Assembly (NCBI RefSeq): GCF_003386535.1
Contig: NZ_QTTN01000001.1
Coordinates: forward strand, 124,001 to 188,000
Reading direction: 5' to 3'
Length of the DNA: 64,000 nucleotides
Source: Paenibacillus taihuensis
GTDB taxonomy: Bacteria > Bacillota > Bacilli > Paenibacillales > Paenibacillaceae
This document shows positions 56,121 through 64,000 of the stretch, piece after piece. The notes under the pieces were generated by a model. That model did no database searches, was not told where the DNA came from, and saw only the letters and a list, made by a program, of their open reading frames with translations. Positions within the stretch are counted from its first letter, which is position 1. Every line of letters begins with the position of its first letter. Position numbers and translations under genes: made by a program.

Positions 56121-56213
56121 TAGCAAAATTTTCGCAAAACTCAAGCTATTCTAACGAAGTAGAATTGTTAACGAAATTGTAGAATATATTTTTTCAAAGT
56201 GAGGTTGAGGAAT

Positions 56214-56759
56214 ATGGAAATGCAATTTCATGCGACTACAATTTGTGCGGTTCGGCACAATGGCAAAGGTGCAATTGCTGGCGATGGCCAAGTCACATTC
56301 GGCAACAGCATGGTAATGAAGCATACGGCGAAGAAGGTACGTCGATTATACCGCGGGCAAGTGATTGCGGGGTTCGCTGGCTCTGTAGCGGACGCGATTT
56401 CGCTTTTTGAGAAGTTTGAAGGCAAGCTGGAGGAGCATCACGGTAATTTGCAGCGTGCGGCAGTCGAACTGGCTAAGGACTGGCGTTCGGACCGCGTACT
56501 GCGCAAGCTGGAAGCGATGATGATCGTAATGGACGCGACAGGGCTTCTTCTCATCTCCGGCGGCGGCGAGATCATTGAACCGGATGACGGCATCCTCGCG
56601 ATCGGCTCAGGCGGCAGCTTCGCACTTGCAGCAGCGCGCGCAGTGAAACAGCATGCACCTCAGCTTGAGGCGAAAGATATGGTTCGTTCGGCGCTTGAAA
56701 TTGCTGCAGACATTTGTGTGTTTACGAACCGCAATATTATTGTAGAAGAAATCGGCTGA
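56214..56759 (+). CDS. hslV: ATP-dependent protease subunit HslV (ClpQ)
   Basis: The proteolytic core of the HslUV protease. The N-terminal [13 protein letters not shown] sequence carries the threonine that becomes the active nucleophile after removal of a short propeptide. [24 protein letters not shown] and GFAGSVADA follow, with [13 protein letters not shown] downstream. ATG 56214 or 56220 is preceded by GAGG. About 181 residues. It is followed by hslU and codY as in Bacillus. Confidence 0.94.
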   Translation: MEMQFHATTICAVRHNGKGAIAGDGQVTFGNSMVMKHTAKKVRRLYRGQVIAGFAGSVADAISLFEKFEGKLEEHHGNLQRAAVELAKDWRSDRVLRKLEAMMIVMDATGLLLISGGGEIIEPDDGILAIGSGGSFALAAARAVKQHAPQLEAKDMVRSALEIAADICVFTNRNIIVEEIG

Positions 56760-56801
56760 CGCTGAGCGTATAATCATTGGACTCAATTGGAGGGATTATT
56801 A

Positions 56802-58208
56802 ATGGCTAATGAAGCAATGACACCGAAGCAGATAGTTGCGGAGCTTGATAAATATATCGTCGGCCAGAAGCCGGCCAAAAGATCAGTTGCGGTAGCATTG
56901 CGGAATCGTTACCGTCGAAATCGTCTGGATGAAGCGTTGCGTGATGAGGTCGTACCTAAGAACATCCTGATGATTGGGCCAACAGGCGTAGGTAAAACGG
57001 AGATTGCAAGACGTCTCGCGAAGCTGGTTAATGCTCCTTTCGTGAAGGTTGAAGCGACCAAATTTACCGAAGTTGGTTATGTCGGCCGCGATGTAGAGTC
57101 GATGGTTCGCGATTTGGTTGAGACGGCTATCCGGATGGTGAAGATGGAGAGAACCGAGAAGGTGAAGGATAAAGCGGAAGCTCTTGCGAATGAACGCCTC
57201 GTTATATTGCTTGTCCCATCTTCGGTAAAACCAAAGTCCCAGAAAAATCCGCTTGAGATGCTCTTCGGCAATCAGTCGAATACGAAGGATTCCGATGAAG
57301 AGCCGGCCGAGAGCGCGCAGGTGCTGGAACGCCGCAAGCAGGTGAAGGAGCAGCTTGCTGCTGGTAAACTGGAAAATGAGACGATCGAGATCGAGGTAGA
57401 GGACAGCTCGCCGAACATGCTCGACATGCTCGCAGGTCAAGGTAACGAAGGCATGGGTATGGGGGCGAACATGCAGGAATTGTTCGGCCAGTTAATGCCC
57501 AAGCGCTCGAAGAAGCGGAAGCTTCCGGTGAAAGAAGCGCGCAAAGCCCTCATTCAAGAAGAAGCGAACAAGCTGATTGATATGGACGATGTCATCTCAG
57601 AATCGGTATTGCGTGCGGAGCAGTCCGGCATTATTTTTATCGATGAAATTGACAAAATTGCCAGCTCTTCCCGGGGATCGGGCCCTGATGTATCCCGTGA
57701 AGGGGTGCAGCGTGATATTCTCCCGATCGTCGAAGGCTCCACCGTTATGACCAAGTACGGCCCAGTGAAGACGGATTATGTACTGTTCATAGCAGCAGGT
57801 GCTTTTCATATGGCTAAGCCTTCGGATCTTATTCCGGAGCTGCAAGGCAGGTTCCCAATTCGTGTCGAATTGACAAACTTAAGTGTTGAAGATTTCGTAA
57901 AGATTCTAACAGAGCCGAAAAACGCGCTAACGAAACAATACACGGCGCTGCTTGAGACGGAAGGCATTACGATCACATTCTCGGATGAGGCGATTCTGGA
58001 GCTCGCTACGATCGCTACAGAAGTGAATAAGAATACGGAAAATATCGGCGCACGCCGGCTTCATACGATTTTGGAGAAACTGCTCGAGGATCTGTCCTTC
58101 GAAGCACCGGAGCTGTCGCTGGAAGAGCTTGTCATTACACCTGAATATGTACGTGAGAAGCTTGGCAATATTGCGAAAAATCGCGATCTAAGTCAATATA
58201 TACTGTAA
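56802..58208 (+). CDS. hslU: ATP-dependent protease ATPase subunit HslU (ClpY)
   Basis: The AAA+ unfoldase partner of HslV. ATG 56802 follows GGAGGG. The product has 468 residues. Walker A is GPTGVGKTE (59-67), with [12 protein letters not shown] following. The I-domain (about 135-250) is acidic and variable. Walker B reads [12 protein letters not shown], and the family C-terminal segment [17 protein letters not shown] is conserved. It ends in DLSQYIL, the typical HslU tail that docks into HslV. Confidence 0.95.
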   Translation: MANEAMTPKQIVAELDKYIVGQKPAKRSVAVALRNRYRRNRLDEALRDEVVPKNILMIGPTGVGKTEIARRLAKLVNAPFVKVEATKFTEVGYVGRDVESMVRDLVETAIRMVKMERTEKVKDKAEALANERLVILLVPSSVKPKSQKNPLEMLFGNQSNTKDSDEEPAESAQVLERRKQVKEQLAAGKLENETIEIEVEDSSPNMLDMLAGQGNEGMGMGANMQELFGQLMPKRSKKRKLPVKEARKALIQEEANKLIDMDDVISESVLRAEQSGIIFIDEIDKIASSSRGSGPDVSREGVQRDILPIVEGSTVMTKYGPVKTDYVLFIAAGAFHMAKPSDLIPELQGRFPIRVELTNLSVEDFVKILTEPKNALTKQYTALLETEGITITFSDEAILELATIATEVNKNTENIGARRLHTILEKLLEDLSFEAPELSLEELVITPEYVREKLGNIAKNRDLSQYIL

Positions 58209-58241
58209 GGGATCGGATTGGAAAGTAGGAGGCATAGGGTA

Positions 58242-59015
58242 ATGGTTTTATTAGCAAAGACAAGAACGCTGAACCGGCTGCTGCAGCGTGCGGCCGGCGG
58301 AGCGCTCAATTTCCGTGAGATGGCAGAGGTACTCTGCACGACGATACAGGCGGACGTGTTCGTTGTCAGCCGCAAAGGTAAGGTGCTCGGCTGTGCCGCC
58401 GTGGGGCCGTTTCAGCATGAGCAGCTGCGCGCTTTGCCGGTTGCTGACTTGCGTTTCTCGAATGAGAGCAATGAACGGTTCATGAGTATGCAGGAGACGG
58501 TTACGAACGTAACGCCTGATGAAGGCATTCAGGAGTCCTTCTCGATGATGGCCGGTCAAGGCATTATGACCGTTGTGCCTATCGTAGGAGGTCGTGACCG
58601 AATCGGGACGCTGATTCTGCTGCGCAGCTCGGATCCATTCGGAGACGACGAGCTCATCCTGGCCGAGTACGGTAGTACTATTGTAGGAATGGAGATTCTG
58701 CGGGAGCGTGCGGAGGAGATTGAGCAAGAAGCGCGAAGCCGTGCAGTCGTGGCTGTTGCAGTCGGATCGCTGTCGTTCAGCGAGTTGGAAGCTGTTGAGC
58801 ATATCTTCGAAGAGTTGGATGGCAAAGAAGGACTTCTCGTTGCTTCCAAGATCGCAGACCGTGTCGGTATTACGCGTTCCGTTATTGTGAATGCGCTGCG
58901 CAAGCTGGAGAGTGCCGGAGTCATTGAAACTCGTTCGCTCGGCATGAAAGGGACTTACATTCGTATTCTAAATGCACAGCTTTTGACCGAGCTTGAGAAG
59001 AATAAAAATTCATAA
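58242..59015 (+). CDS. codY: GTP- and branched-chain-amino-acid-sensing repressor CodY
   Basis: ATG 58242 follows AGGAGGCATAGGG. The 257-residue product has the N-terminal GAF domain ([21 protein letters not shown], ligand pocket with F-E-R-F-like [22 protein letters not shown]). The C-terminal winged helix is [25 protein letters not shown]. CodY represses amino-acid and peptide uptake during growth. It lies between hslU and the fla/che operon as in Bacillus. A terminator follows. Confidence 0.95.
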   Translation: MVLLAKTRTLNRLLQRAAGGALNFREMAEVLCTTIQADVFVVSRKGKVLGCAAVGPFQHEQLRALPVADLRFSNESNERFMSMQETVTNVTPDEGIQESFSMMAGQGIMTVVPIVGGRDRIGTLILLRSSDPFGDDELILAEYGSTIVGMEILRERAEEIEQEARSRAVVAVAVGSLSFSELEAVEHIFEELDGKEGLLVASKIADRVGITRSVIVNALRKLESAGVIETRSLGMKGTYIRILNAQLLTELEKNKNS

Positions 59016-59072
59016 AGTCGTAAAATTATTACAAATTCATTCAAAAAACAGTTCAATATCCCTGTTTCAAAG

Positions 59073-59106
59073 TCCTATCTTCGACAAAGATAGGGCTTTT
59101 TTCTTA
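59073..59106 (+). terminator. Rho-independent terminator after codY
   Basis: CCTATCTT and AAGATAGG have a 5-base loop and are followed by GCTTTTTTCTT. Confidence 0.8.
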
Positions 59107-59152
59107 TTGTAATAATTTAGCAAGTTGAGGAATATTAATTTGACGGGTTCCC

Positions 59153-59194
59153 TTCGACACAAAGCCCTCATATTTTTCATAAATCTTTGTCGAA
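59153..59194. promoter_or_regulatory. inverted Spo0A-box-like sites upstream of flgB
   Basis: TTCGACAC (59153-59160, minus orientation) and TTTGTCGAA (59186-59194) resemble the Spo0A box TTTGTCRAA in opposite orientation, 70-110 bases before flgB. A third TTCGACAAA lies in the codY terminator (59080-59088). This is a motif match only; the fla/che promoter itself was not located. Confidence 0.35.
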
Positions 59195-59264
59195 CGAAGA
59201 AGGATTGAGAGTGAATCTGTTGAATTATTACACTACACAGTGATAGAAAGTGGGGGTTTTTTCA

Positions 59265-59675
59265 GTGAATCTGTTGAATGGCCCGGAATTCAGTCGACTA
59301 CAGGGAGCTATCAATGCGGCGGAGATGCGCCAACGGGTTATTTCCAACAATATTGCCAATGTGGATACGCCGAAATTCAAGCGCTCCGAGGTCGTGTTCG
59401 AATCGTTGCTGGAGCAGAGCATGGGGAATGGGAATTCTCAATTTGTTGGCCGGCGCACGAATGCGCGGCATATTCCAATTGGGCAGTCATCCTCAATTCC
59501 TGAGGCTAGAGTGATTACGGATGAAACTAGCGTCATGAACAATGACGTAAACAATGTCGATATTGATCGTGAAATGTCGTTACTTGCAAAGAATCAATTG
59601 AATTATAACTACTACGTGCAGCAAATTAACCACGACGTTAAAATGATGCGCATCGGAATTGAAGGGAGAGCGTAG
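59265..59675 (+). CDS. flgB: flagellar basal-body rod protein FlgB
   Basis: GTG 59265 follows AAAGTGGGGG; the frame opens at 59250. The 136-residue protein has the rod motif ISNNIANVDTPKFKR and the C-terminal helix DREMSLLAKNQLNYNYYVQQIN. It is the first gene of the fla/che operon, three bases before flgC. Confidence 0.95.
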   Translation: MNLLNGPEFSRLQGAINAAEMRQRVISNNIANVDTPKFKRSEVVFESLLEQSMGNGNSQFVGRRTNARHIPIGQSSSIPEARVITDETSVMNNDVNNVDIDREMSLLAKNQLNYNYYVQQINHDVKMMRIGIEGRA

Positions 59676-59678
59676 TGC

Positions 59679-60131
59679 ATGAGACTTTCAAATGGATTTG
59701 ATGCCAGCGCATCAGCTCTGACCGCTCAGCGTCTCCGAATGGACGTCATTTCGTCAAACATTGCGAACGCAGAGACAACTAGAGCGCAGCTTGTAAATGG
59801 CAAATACGAGCCTTACAAACGGAAGATGGTTGTACTCCAGCCGACTTCGCAATCATTTGCTGATATTTTGAATGGCCAGATTAATGGTTCGGGGAATTCT
59901 TCGCCAGGTGTAAAGGCAACTAAGATTATCGAGGATCAGACGCCATCCAAGCTTGTCTACGATCCAAGCCATCCTGATGCGGACGAGAACGGATATGTGA
60001 AAATGCCGAACGTCGACATGCTGAAGGAAATGGTAGATATGATCTCGGCATCGCGTTCCTATGAAGCTAACGTTACGGCGCTGAACGCGACCAAAGGCAT
60101 GTTTGTGAAAGCTCTTGAAATCGGTAAATAA
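59679..60131 (+). CDS. flgC: flagellar basal-body rod protein FlgC
   Basis: The 150-residue proximal rod protein. The N terminus SNGFDASASALTAQRLRMDVISSNIANAETTR carries the rod/hook heptads. The C terminus reads MVDMISASRSYEANVTALNATKGMFVKALEIGK. The ATG follows AAGGGAGAGCG. It is part of the flgBC-fliE rod. Confidence 0.95.
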   Translation: MRLSNGFDASASALTAQRLRMDVISSNIANAETTRAQLVNGKYEPYKRKMVVLQPTSQSFADILNGQINGSGNSSPGVKATKIIEDQTPSKLVYDPSHPDADENGYVKMPNVDMLKEMVDMISASRSYEANVTALNATKGMFVKALEIGK

Positions 60132-60155
60132 CAGAGATAAAGCGGAGGGATTCCA

Positions 60156-60470
60156 TTGATTAACCCAATGTCGTTTAATCCGATCCAAACACAATCGGTT
60201 AAACTGACTGACACAAGCAGCATAACGGATAAGACGACACCTTCAGATATGAGAAAGTCGTTTAGCGACTTTCTGAAGAATGCAATTGATGGCGTAAGCT
60301 CGCAAGAGCAGAACGCACAAGCGATGAATGATCAATATATTCTAGGCAATGTGGATGTGTCTCAAGTAATGATCGCTTCACAGCAAGCTGAGCTTGGCTT
60401 GCAACTCACCTCGCAAATCCGCAACAAAGTAATCGAGGCCTACCAAGAAATAATGCGGATGCAAATCTAA
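60156..60470 (+). CDS. fliE: flagellar hook-basal body complex protein FliE
   Basis: The start is TTG after CGGAGGGA. The 104-residue product joins the MS ring and the rod. FSDFLKNAIDGVSSQEQNAQAM and DVSQVMIASQQAELGLQLTSQIRNKVIEAYQEIMRMQI are the conserved segments. The last one is the FliE signature. Confidence 0.95.
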   Translation: MINPMSFNPIQTQSVKLTDTSSITDKTTPSDMRKSFSDFLKNAIDGVSSQEQNAQAMNDQYILGNVDVSQVMIASQQAELGLQLTSQIRNKVIEAYQEIMRMQI

Positions 60471-60507
60471 TGACACCAGATGGTAGACACATGGGTGAGG
60501 TGAAATC

Positions 60508-62076
60508 GTGAACGAGAAAATAGCCCAATACCGAGCGAAGATTGCTGGGTTTTGGAATGCAATGGAGAAGAAACAGAAGATTTGGTTGGGAGCCTCATTG
60601 GGCATTCTGATCCTGGCCATCGTATTACTTACATATCTCTTTTCGAGAGTAAGCTATGAAGTAGCTTTTCAGGATTTAGGTAGTACGGATGCAGCGGCGG
60701 TTATGGAATATCTCGATACGAACAAGATTCCATACAAACTGGAAAATGCGGGACAGAACATTCTCGTTCCTGCTGCGGATGCGGCGAAGGTTAAAGTTGA
60801 AGCGGGTTCGCAAGGTCTTGTCCAGAACGGATCGATTGGTTTCGAACAATTCAATGACAGCGGTTCTATGTTTGGACCAACAGACCGCGTCATGGATATC
60901 CAATACCGCAACGCTTTGAACGGCGAGATTCAGAAGTTGCTGAACGTGATGCAAGGGGTAAAGACCTCTCACGTGCTTGTAAACTTGCCTGAAGAGTCCG
61001 TGTTCCTTACGGACCAAGAGAAAGAAGAGGCTTCAGCATCGATTACCATGTCTTTCCGCCCGGGTTATCGCCCGACGCAGAAAGAAATCGACGGTTACTT
61101 TAACCTCGTGAAAACATCGATACCGCATATTAAACCAGAGAATATTACAATCTCTAGTCCAGAAGGTGAAATGCTTCCTTCTTCTAATATCGGCACGAAT
61201 GGCTCAGGAAGTGAGCTTGCTGACGAACATTATCAAATTCAGCGTAAATTTGAGAATGACTTGAAGCAAAAGATACAAAGCCAGCTCGCTCCGATGGTTG
61301 GCGCGAATAACCTGGTTGTTATGATTACAAGCTCCTTCAACTTCGATAAGAAGAAGCAAGATCAGCAAGTAGTCGCTCCACTGGAGAATAACAATAATAA
61401 CGGCATCATTATTAGCGAAGAGAATAACAGCAAGACAGCGACTGGCGCTAGCAGCGGAAGCGGCGGCGTGGCGGGGACTGGCGAGACGGATGTTCCTGGT
61501 TATCAGGCAACAGATGGAAGCGGAGGCAGTTCGGAAGAGAATTCCAGTAAGGTCAATTATGAAATTAACAAGAATTTGATCTCGATTGAGTCCGCACCGT
61601 ATGTCATCAAGGACATGTCCATAAGTGTCGGTGTGGAGAAGAGTGCACTAAGTGCTGAGGCGAAGACGGAAATGAACAATTTCTTGTTAACGACTGTTCG
61701 CACCCAACTCGCAGAATCCGGTCAAAATGTCAACGACGATGCATTGATTCAGAAGAAGATTTCAATCATGGCGCAAACGTTCGTGACAAACGATGGTGCA
61801 ACTTCTTCCGCAATTCTATCTACAGGCTGGCTAACGGCAATCGGCGTTGCAGCACTTGCTATTATTGGCGGACTTGGTTATATGGTCGTTAGACGCCGCA
61901 GACAAGCAGCGCTTGTTCAAGAAATGGCTGAAACGCCAGGCAAAGTCGAGTATCCTACGATTGATCTTGAGAATGTTACGAATGAAAATCAAGTACGTAA
62001 ACAGCTTGAAACATTGGCCAAGCGCAAACCAGAGGAATTTGTCAATTTGCTCCGGACTTGGCTTGTGGATGAATAG
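60508..62076 (+). CDS. fliF: flagellar MS-ring protein FliF
   Basis: The 522-residue MS-ring monomer. GTG 60508 follows GTGAGGTG. There is an N-terminal membrane helix (about 27-47) and ring-building domains (YEVAFQDLGSTDAAAVMEYL, DSGSMFGPTDRVMDIQYRNALNGEI). A Gly/Ser/Asn-rich loop lies at about 295-345. The second membrane helix is near 440-455 (STGWLTAIGVAALAIIGGLGYMVVRRR). The C-terminal FliG-binding tail ends VNLLRTWLVDE. Confidence 0.95.
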   Translation: MNEKIAQYRAKIAGFWNAMEKKQKIWLGASLGILILAIVLLTYLFSRVSYEVAFQDLGSTDAAAVMEYLDTNKIPYKLENAGQNILVPAADAAKVKVEAGSQGLVQNGSIGFEQFNDSGSMFGPTDRVMDIQYRNALNGEIQKLLNVMQGVKTSHVLVNLPEESVFLTDQEKEEASASITMSFRPGYRPTQKEIDGYFNLVKTSIPHIKPENITISSPEGEMLPSSNIGTNGSGSELADEHYQIQRKFENDLKQKIQSQLAPMVGANNLVVMITSSFNFDKKKQDQQVVAPLENNNNNGIIISEENNSKTATGASSGSGGVAGTGETDVPGYQATDGSGGSSEENSSKVNYEINKNLISIESAPYVIKDMSISVGVEKSALSAEAKTEMNNFLLTTVRTQLAESGQNVNDDALIQKKISIMAQTFVTNDGATSSAILSTGWLTAIGVAALAIIGGLGYMVVRRRRQAALVQEMAETPGKVEYPTIDLENVTNENQVRKQLETLAKRKPEEFVNLLRTWLVDE

Positions 62077-62087
62077 AGGTGGCTGGT

Positions 62088-63101
62088 ATGGCAAAATATC
62101 AAGGTGGATTTAGTGGTCGTCAGAAAGCAGCCATTTTGTTAATATCGCTTGGTCCTGAAGTTTCTGCTCAAATCTTCAAACATTTAAGAGAAGAAGAGAT
62201 TGAACAGCTGACGCTCGAAATCGCCAACGTGCGCAAAGTAGACAATATGGACAAAGAGAATATTATGAATGAGTTTCACCAAATTTGCGTTGCACAAGAG
62301 TATATCTCTCAAGGCGGCATCACTTACGCTCGCGAGATCTTGGAGAAGGCGCTCGGAGAGTCGAAGGCGATGGAAGTTATCGGCCGTTTGACTGCGACGC
62401 TGCAGGTGCGTCCTTTCGATTTTGCCCGCAAGGCAGAAGCGAGCCAAATTCTCAACTTCATTCAGAACGAGAATTCACAAACAATTGCACTCGTCCTTTC
62501 TTATTTGCAAGCCGAGCAATCTTCGCAGATTCTATCTTCGCTTCCACAAGAGAAGCAGGCTGAAGTTGCTCGTAGAATTGCGCTTATGGACAGTACGTCT
62601 CCTGAGGTTATTTCGCAGGTTGAACGTATTCTCGAACAGAAGCTGTCCGCTACCGTTACTCAAGATTACACAATGGCAGGCGGTATTGAATCAATCGTTC
62701 AAATTTTGAACGGCGTCGACCGCGGTACAGAACGTACCATTCTCGATGCGCTCGAGATTCAAGATCCAGAGCTTGCAGAAGAAATCAAGAAGAGAATGTT
62801 CGTCTTCGAAGATATCGTCAATATCGACAACCGTTCGATTCAACGCATTATTCGCGACATCGAGAACGCCGATTTGCAGCTTGCGCTTAAAGTGGCGAGC
62901 GAAGAGGTTCGCGAAGCGATCTTCCGCAACATGTCCAAGCGTATGGCAGAGACATTCAAGGAAGAAATGGAATACATGGGACCTGTTCGGCTGCGTGACG
63001 TCGAAGAAGCTCAAACTCGTATCGTAGCAACGATCCGCAGACTGGAAGAGTCTGGTGAGATCATCATCGCCCGCGGCGGAGGAGATGATATCATTGTCTA
63101 G
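62088..63101 (+). CDS. fliG: flagellar motor switch protein FliG
   Basis: ATG 62088 follows AGAGGTGG; a GTG at 62079 lies in the ribosome-binding site. The 337-residue rotor protein has FSGRQKAAILLISLGPEVSAQIFKHL at the start. The middle domain carries QTIALVLSYLQAEQSSQIL. The charged torque helix is near the C terminus (DNRSIQRIIRDIENADLQLALK and RMAETFKEEMEYMGPVRLRDVEEAQ). It overlaps fliH. Confidence 0.95.
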   Translation: MAKYQGGFSGRQKAAILLISLGPEVSAQIFKHLREEEIEQLTLEIANVRKVDNMDKENIMNEFHQICVAQEYISQGGITYAREILEKALGESKAMEVIGRLTATLQVRPFDFARKAEASQILNFIQNENSQTIALVLSYLQAEQSSQILSSLPQEKQAEVARRIALMDSTSPEVISQVERILEQKLSATVTQDYTMAGGIESIVQILNGVDRGTERTILDALEIQDPELAEEIKKRMFVFEDIVNIDNRSIQRIIRDIENADLQLALKVASEEVREAIFRNMSKRMAETFKEEMEYMGPVRLRDVEEAQTRIVATIRRLEESGEIIIARGGGDDIIV

Positions 63102-63918
63102 ATTGCATAAATCTTCGCATGTCATCTCGGTTGAAGATTTAAAGCGCCTTGAATGGTATAACAAGTACGTTCCGGCACCATCCCCGGATGAACTGCATGT
63201 TCCGGTTGGCCCGTCTGCGGAGACGACCTCGCTTCGAGATCAAATTCTGGAAGACGCTGAGGAGTTTGCCAAGCAGCGCATTCAAGAAACAGGCGAGCAG
63301 ATCGAGGCGATGTACACAGATGCGACTGCACAAATCGACCAATGGTGGTTGGAGCGTCGTCTGCAAGATGAAGAACTGCAGGAACAAATTCGTCAGGATG
63401 GATACAGCTATGGCTACCAGGAAGGCAAAGATGCTGCCACTGCAGAGGTTTACGACCAATGGGAAGTGATGCTGACGGAAGCCAGAGCGATATTGGACTC
63501 TGCCTACGAAACGAAGGAACAGATCATTCAAGAAGCTGAGCCTTTCGTTGTAGCGCTGAGTGCTGCAATCGCTGAGAAAATTATTCACAAACAACTGACC
63601 GTTGATCCGAACTGGTCGCTGGATATTATCCGCAAGTCGTTAGAACGGCGGCGCGAGCAAGGTGTCATTACATTATGCGTCTCTCCGCAGCAGCTCACAT
63701 TCGTTCAAGCTGCAAGAGAAGAATTATCGCTTGTTATCGACTCGCAAGCCGAACTTCAAATTGTACCGGATGTATCGGTGAAAGAATTCGGCTGCGTCAT
63801 TCGCTCCTCATTCGGCAGCATCGATGCTCGTATCGATACACAGCTTGCTGAAATTAAACGAGAATTGGTGGCACTTGCCCTGCAAGCCGTTGAGCGAGGG
63901 ATAGCCGATGAAAGCTAG
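63094..63918 (+). CDS. fliH: flagellar assembly protein FliH
   Basis: I prefer TTG 63094 (LSRLHKSSHVISVEDLKRLEW), about 9-11 bases after GGAGGAG; ATG 63085 is too close to that site. The 274-residue regulator of the FliI ATPase has a long coiled coil (about 60-150). The conserved C-terminal segment includes VVALSAAIAEKIIHKQL, DIRKSLERRREQG-like sequence and EFGCVIRSSFGSIDARIDTQLAEI. It overlaps fliI by 11 bases. Confidence 0.93.
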   Translation: MSRLHKSSHVISVEDLKRLEWYNKYVPAPSPDELHVPVGPSAETTSLRDQILEDAEEFAKQRIQETGEQIEAMYTDATAQIDQWWLERRLQDEELQEQIRQDGYSYGYQEGKDAATAEVYDQWEVMLTEARAILDSAYETKEQIIQEAEPFVVALSAAIAEKIIHKQLTVDPNWSLDIIRKSLERRREQGVITLCVSPQQLTFVQAAREELSLVIDSQAELQIVPDVSVKEFGCVIRSSFGSIDARIDTQLAEIKRELVALALQAVERGIADES

Positions 63919-64000
63919 TGGACTTGACGTTGATCGCTACATCGAACATCTTCGCCCGATTGACCCGGTTCGCGTGAATGGCAAGGTGACGCAAGTCATT
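63908..64000 (+). CDS. fliI: flagellar export ATPase FliI (5' end only)
   Basis: ATG 63908 lies inside the fliH end. The 31 visible residues MKASGLDVDRYIEHLRPIDP and RVNGKVTQVI match the N-terminal beta-barrel start of FliI. The position after fliH confirms it. The gene continues beyond the window. Confidence 0.85.
   Translation, partial: MKASGLDVDRYIEHLRPIDPVRVNGKVTQVI

Noticed and set aside
59103-59260. Specific sigma-D or sigma-A promoter for flgB
   Set aside because: No -35/-10 pair with acceptable spacing stood out, so none is reported.

Overview
The window looks like a chromosome segment of a spore-forming, flagellated Bacillota bacterium of the Paenibacillus type. The evidence is gene order, abundant GTG/TTG starts with strong Shine-Dalgarno sequences, moderately high GC, a tricistronic GerA-type germination operon, the sporulation gene ylbJ, and CodY/FapR regulators. 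Most of it follows the classical Bacillus backbone rsmD-coaD-ylbJ-tmcAL-yceD-rpmF / fapR-plsX-fab genes-acpP-rnc-smc-ftsY-ylxM-ffh-rpsP-khpA-rimM-trmD-rplS-lepB-rbgA-rnhB-ylqG-ylqH / sucCD-dprA-topA-trmFO-hslVU-codY-flgB..fliI. All assignments come from reading the sequence and knowledge of the families; no database search was run.

Layout. 0-2.4 kb: tail of a probable Na+/H+ antiporter, a MATE exporter, a small Cys-rich ORF and a YkvA-like remnant. 2.6-3.7 kb: an Old Yellow Enzyme (NamA). 3.9-7.5 kb: germination receptor operon in the order A-C-B. 7.5-10.5 kb: a broken LysR gene, then a 2-hydroxyacid dehydrogenase joined to a CidA/LrgB pair. 10.6-11.8 kb: membrane-anchored parvulin foldase. 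12-17.6 kb: complete oligopeptide ABC transporter (A-B-C-D-F). 17.7-18.6 kb: arginase. 18.8-23.4 kb: RNA-modification, CoA, sporulation and ribosomal genes. 23.6-30.8 kb: FapR-controlled phospholipid and fatty-acid operon, which also carries fabH and fabF and is interrupted by a peculiar 0.5-kb hairpin-rich spacer. 31-42.5 kb: SMC, SRP (FtsY, YlxM, Ffh), ribosome assembly and signal peptidase genes. 42.7-45.4 kb: FliK-like YlqG, FlhB-like YlqH and YraN. 45.4-48.8 kb: an accessory block (ComM, a frameshifted sugar isomerase, a DinB-family gene with a LexA box inside its promoter). 49-54.6 kb: succinyl-CoA synthetase, DprA and TopA. 54.7-59 kb: TrmFO, HslVU and CodY, with xerC missing from its usual place. 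59.3-64 kb: start of the fla/che operon (flgB, flgC, fliE, fliF, fliG, fliH, partial fliI).

How the genes work together: FapR senses malonyl-CoA and represses a transcript for the FASII enzymes plus PlsX. FtsY, Ffh and LepB form the co-translational export route. RimM, TrmD, RbgA and RNase III serve ribosome and tRNA maturation. FlgB, FlgC, FliE, FliF and FliG build the flagellar rod and rotor, and FliH/FliI form the export ATPase. YlqG and YlqH look like a partial hook-length/export-switch pair outside the main operon.

I see no phage, CRISPR array, transposase, rRNA or tRNA, and no convincing new multi-gene system. The least explained parts are the fabD-fabG spacer (27.17-27.68 kb), the leftward tandem terminators and structured DNA at 8.17-8.39 kb, the dehydrogenase-CidA-LrgB cluster beside a decayed regulator, and the SOS-type DinB promoter.
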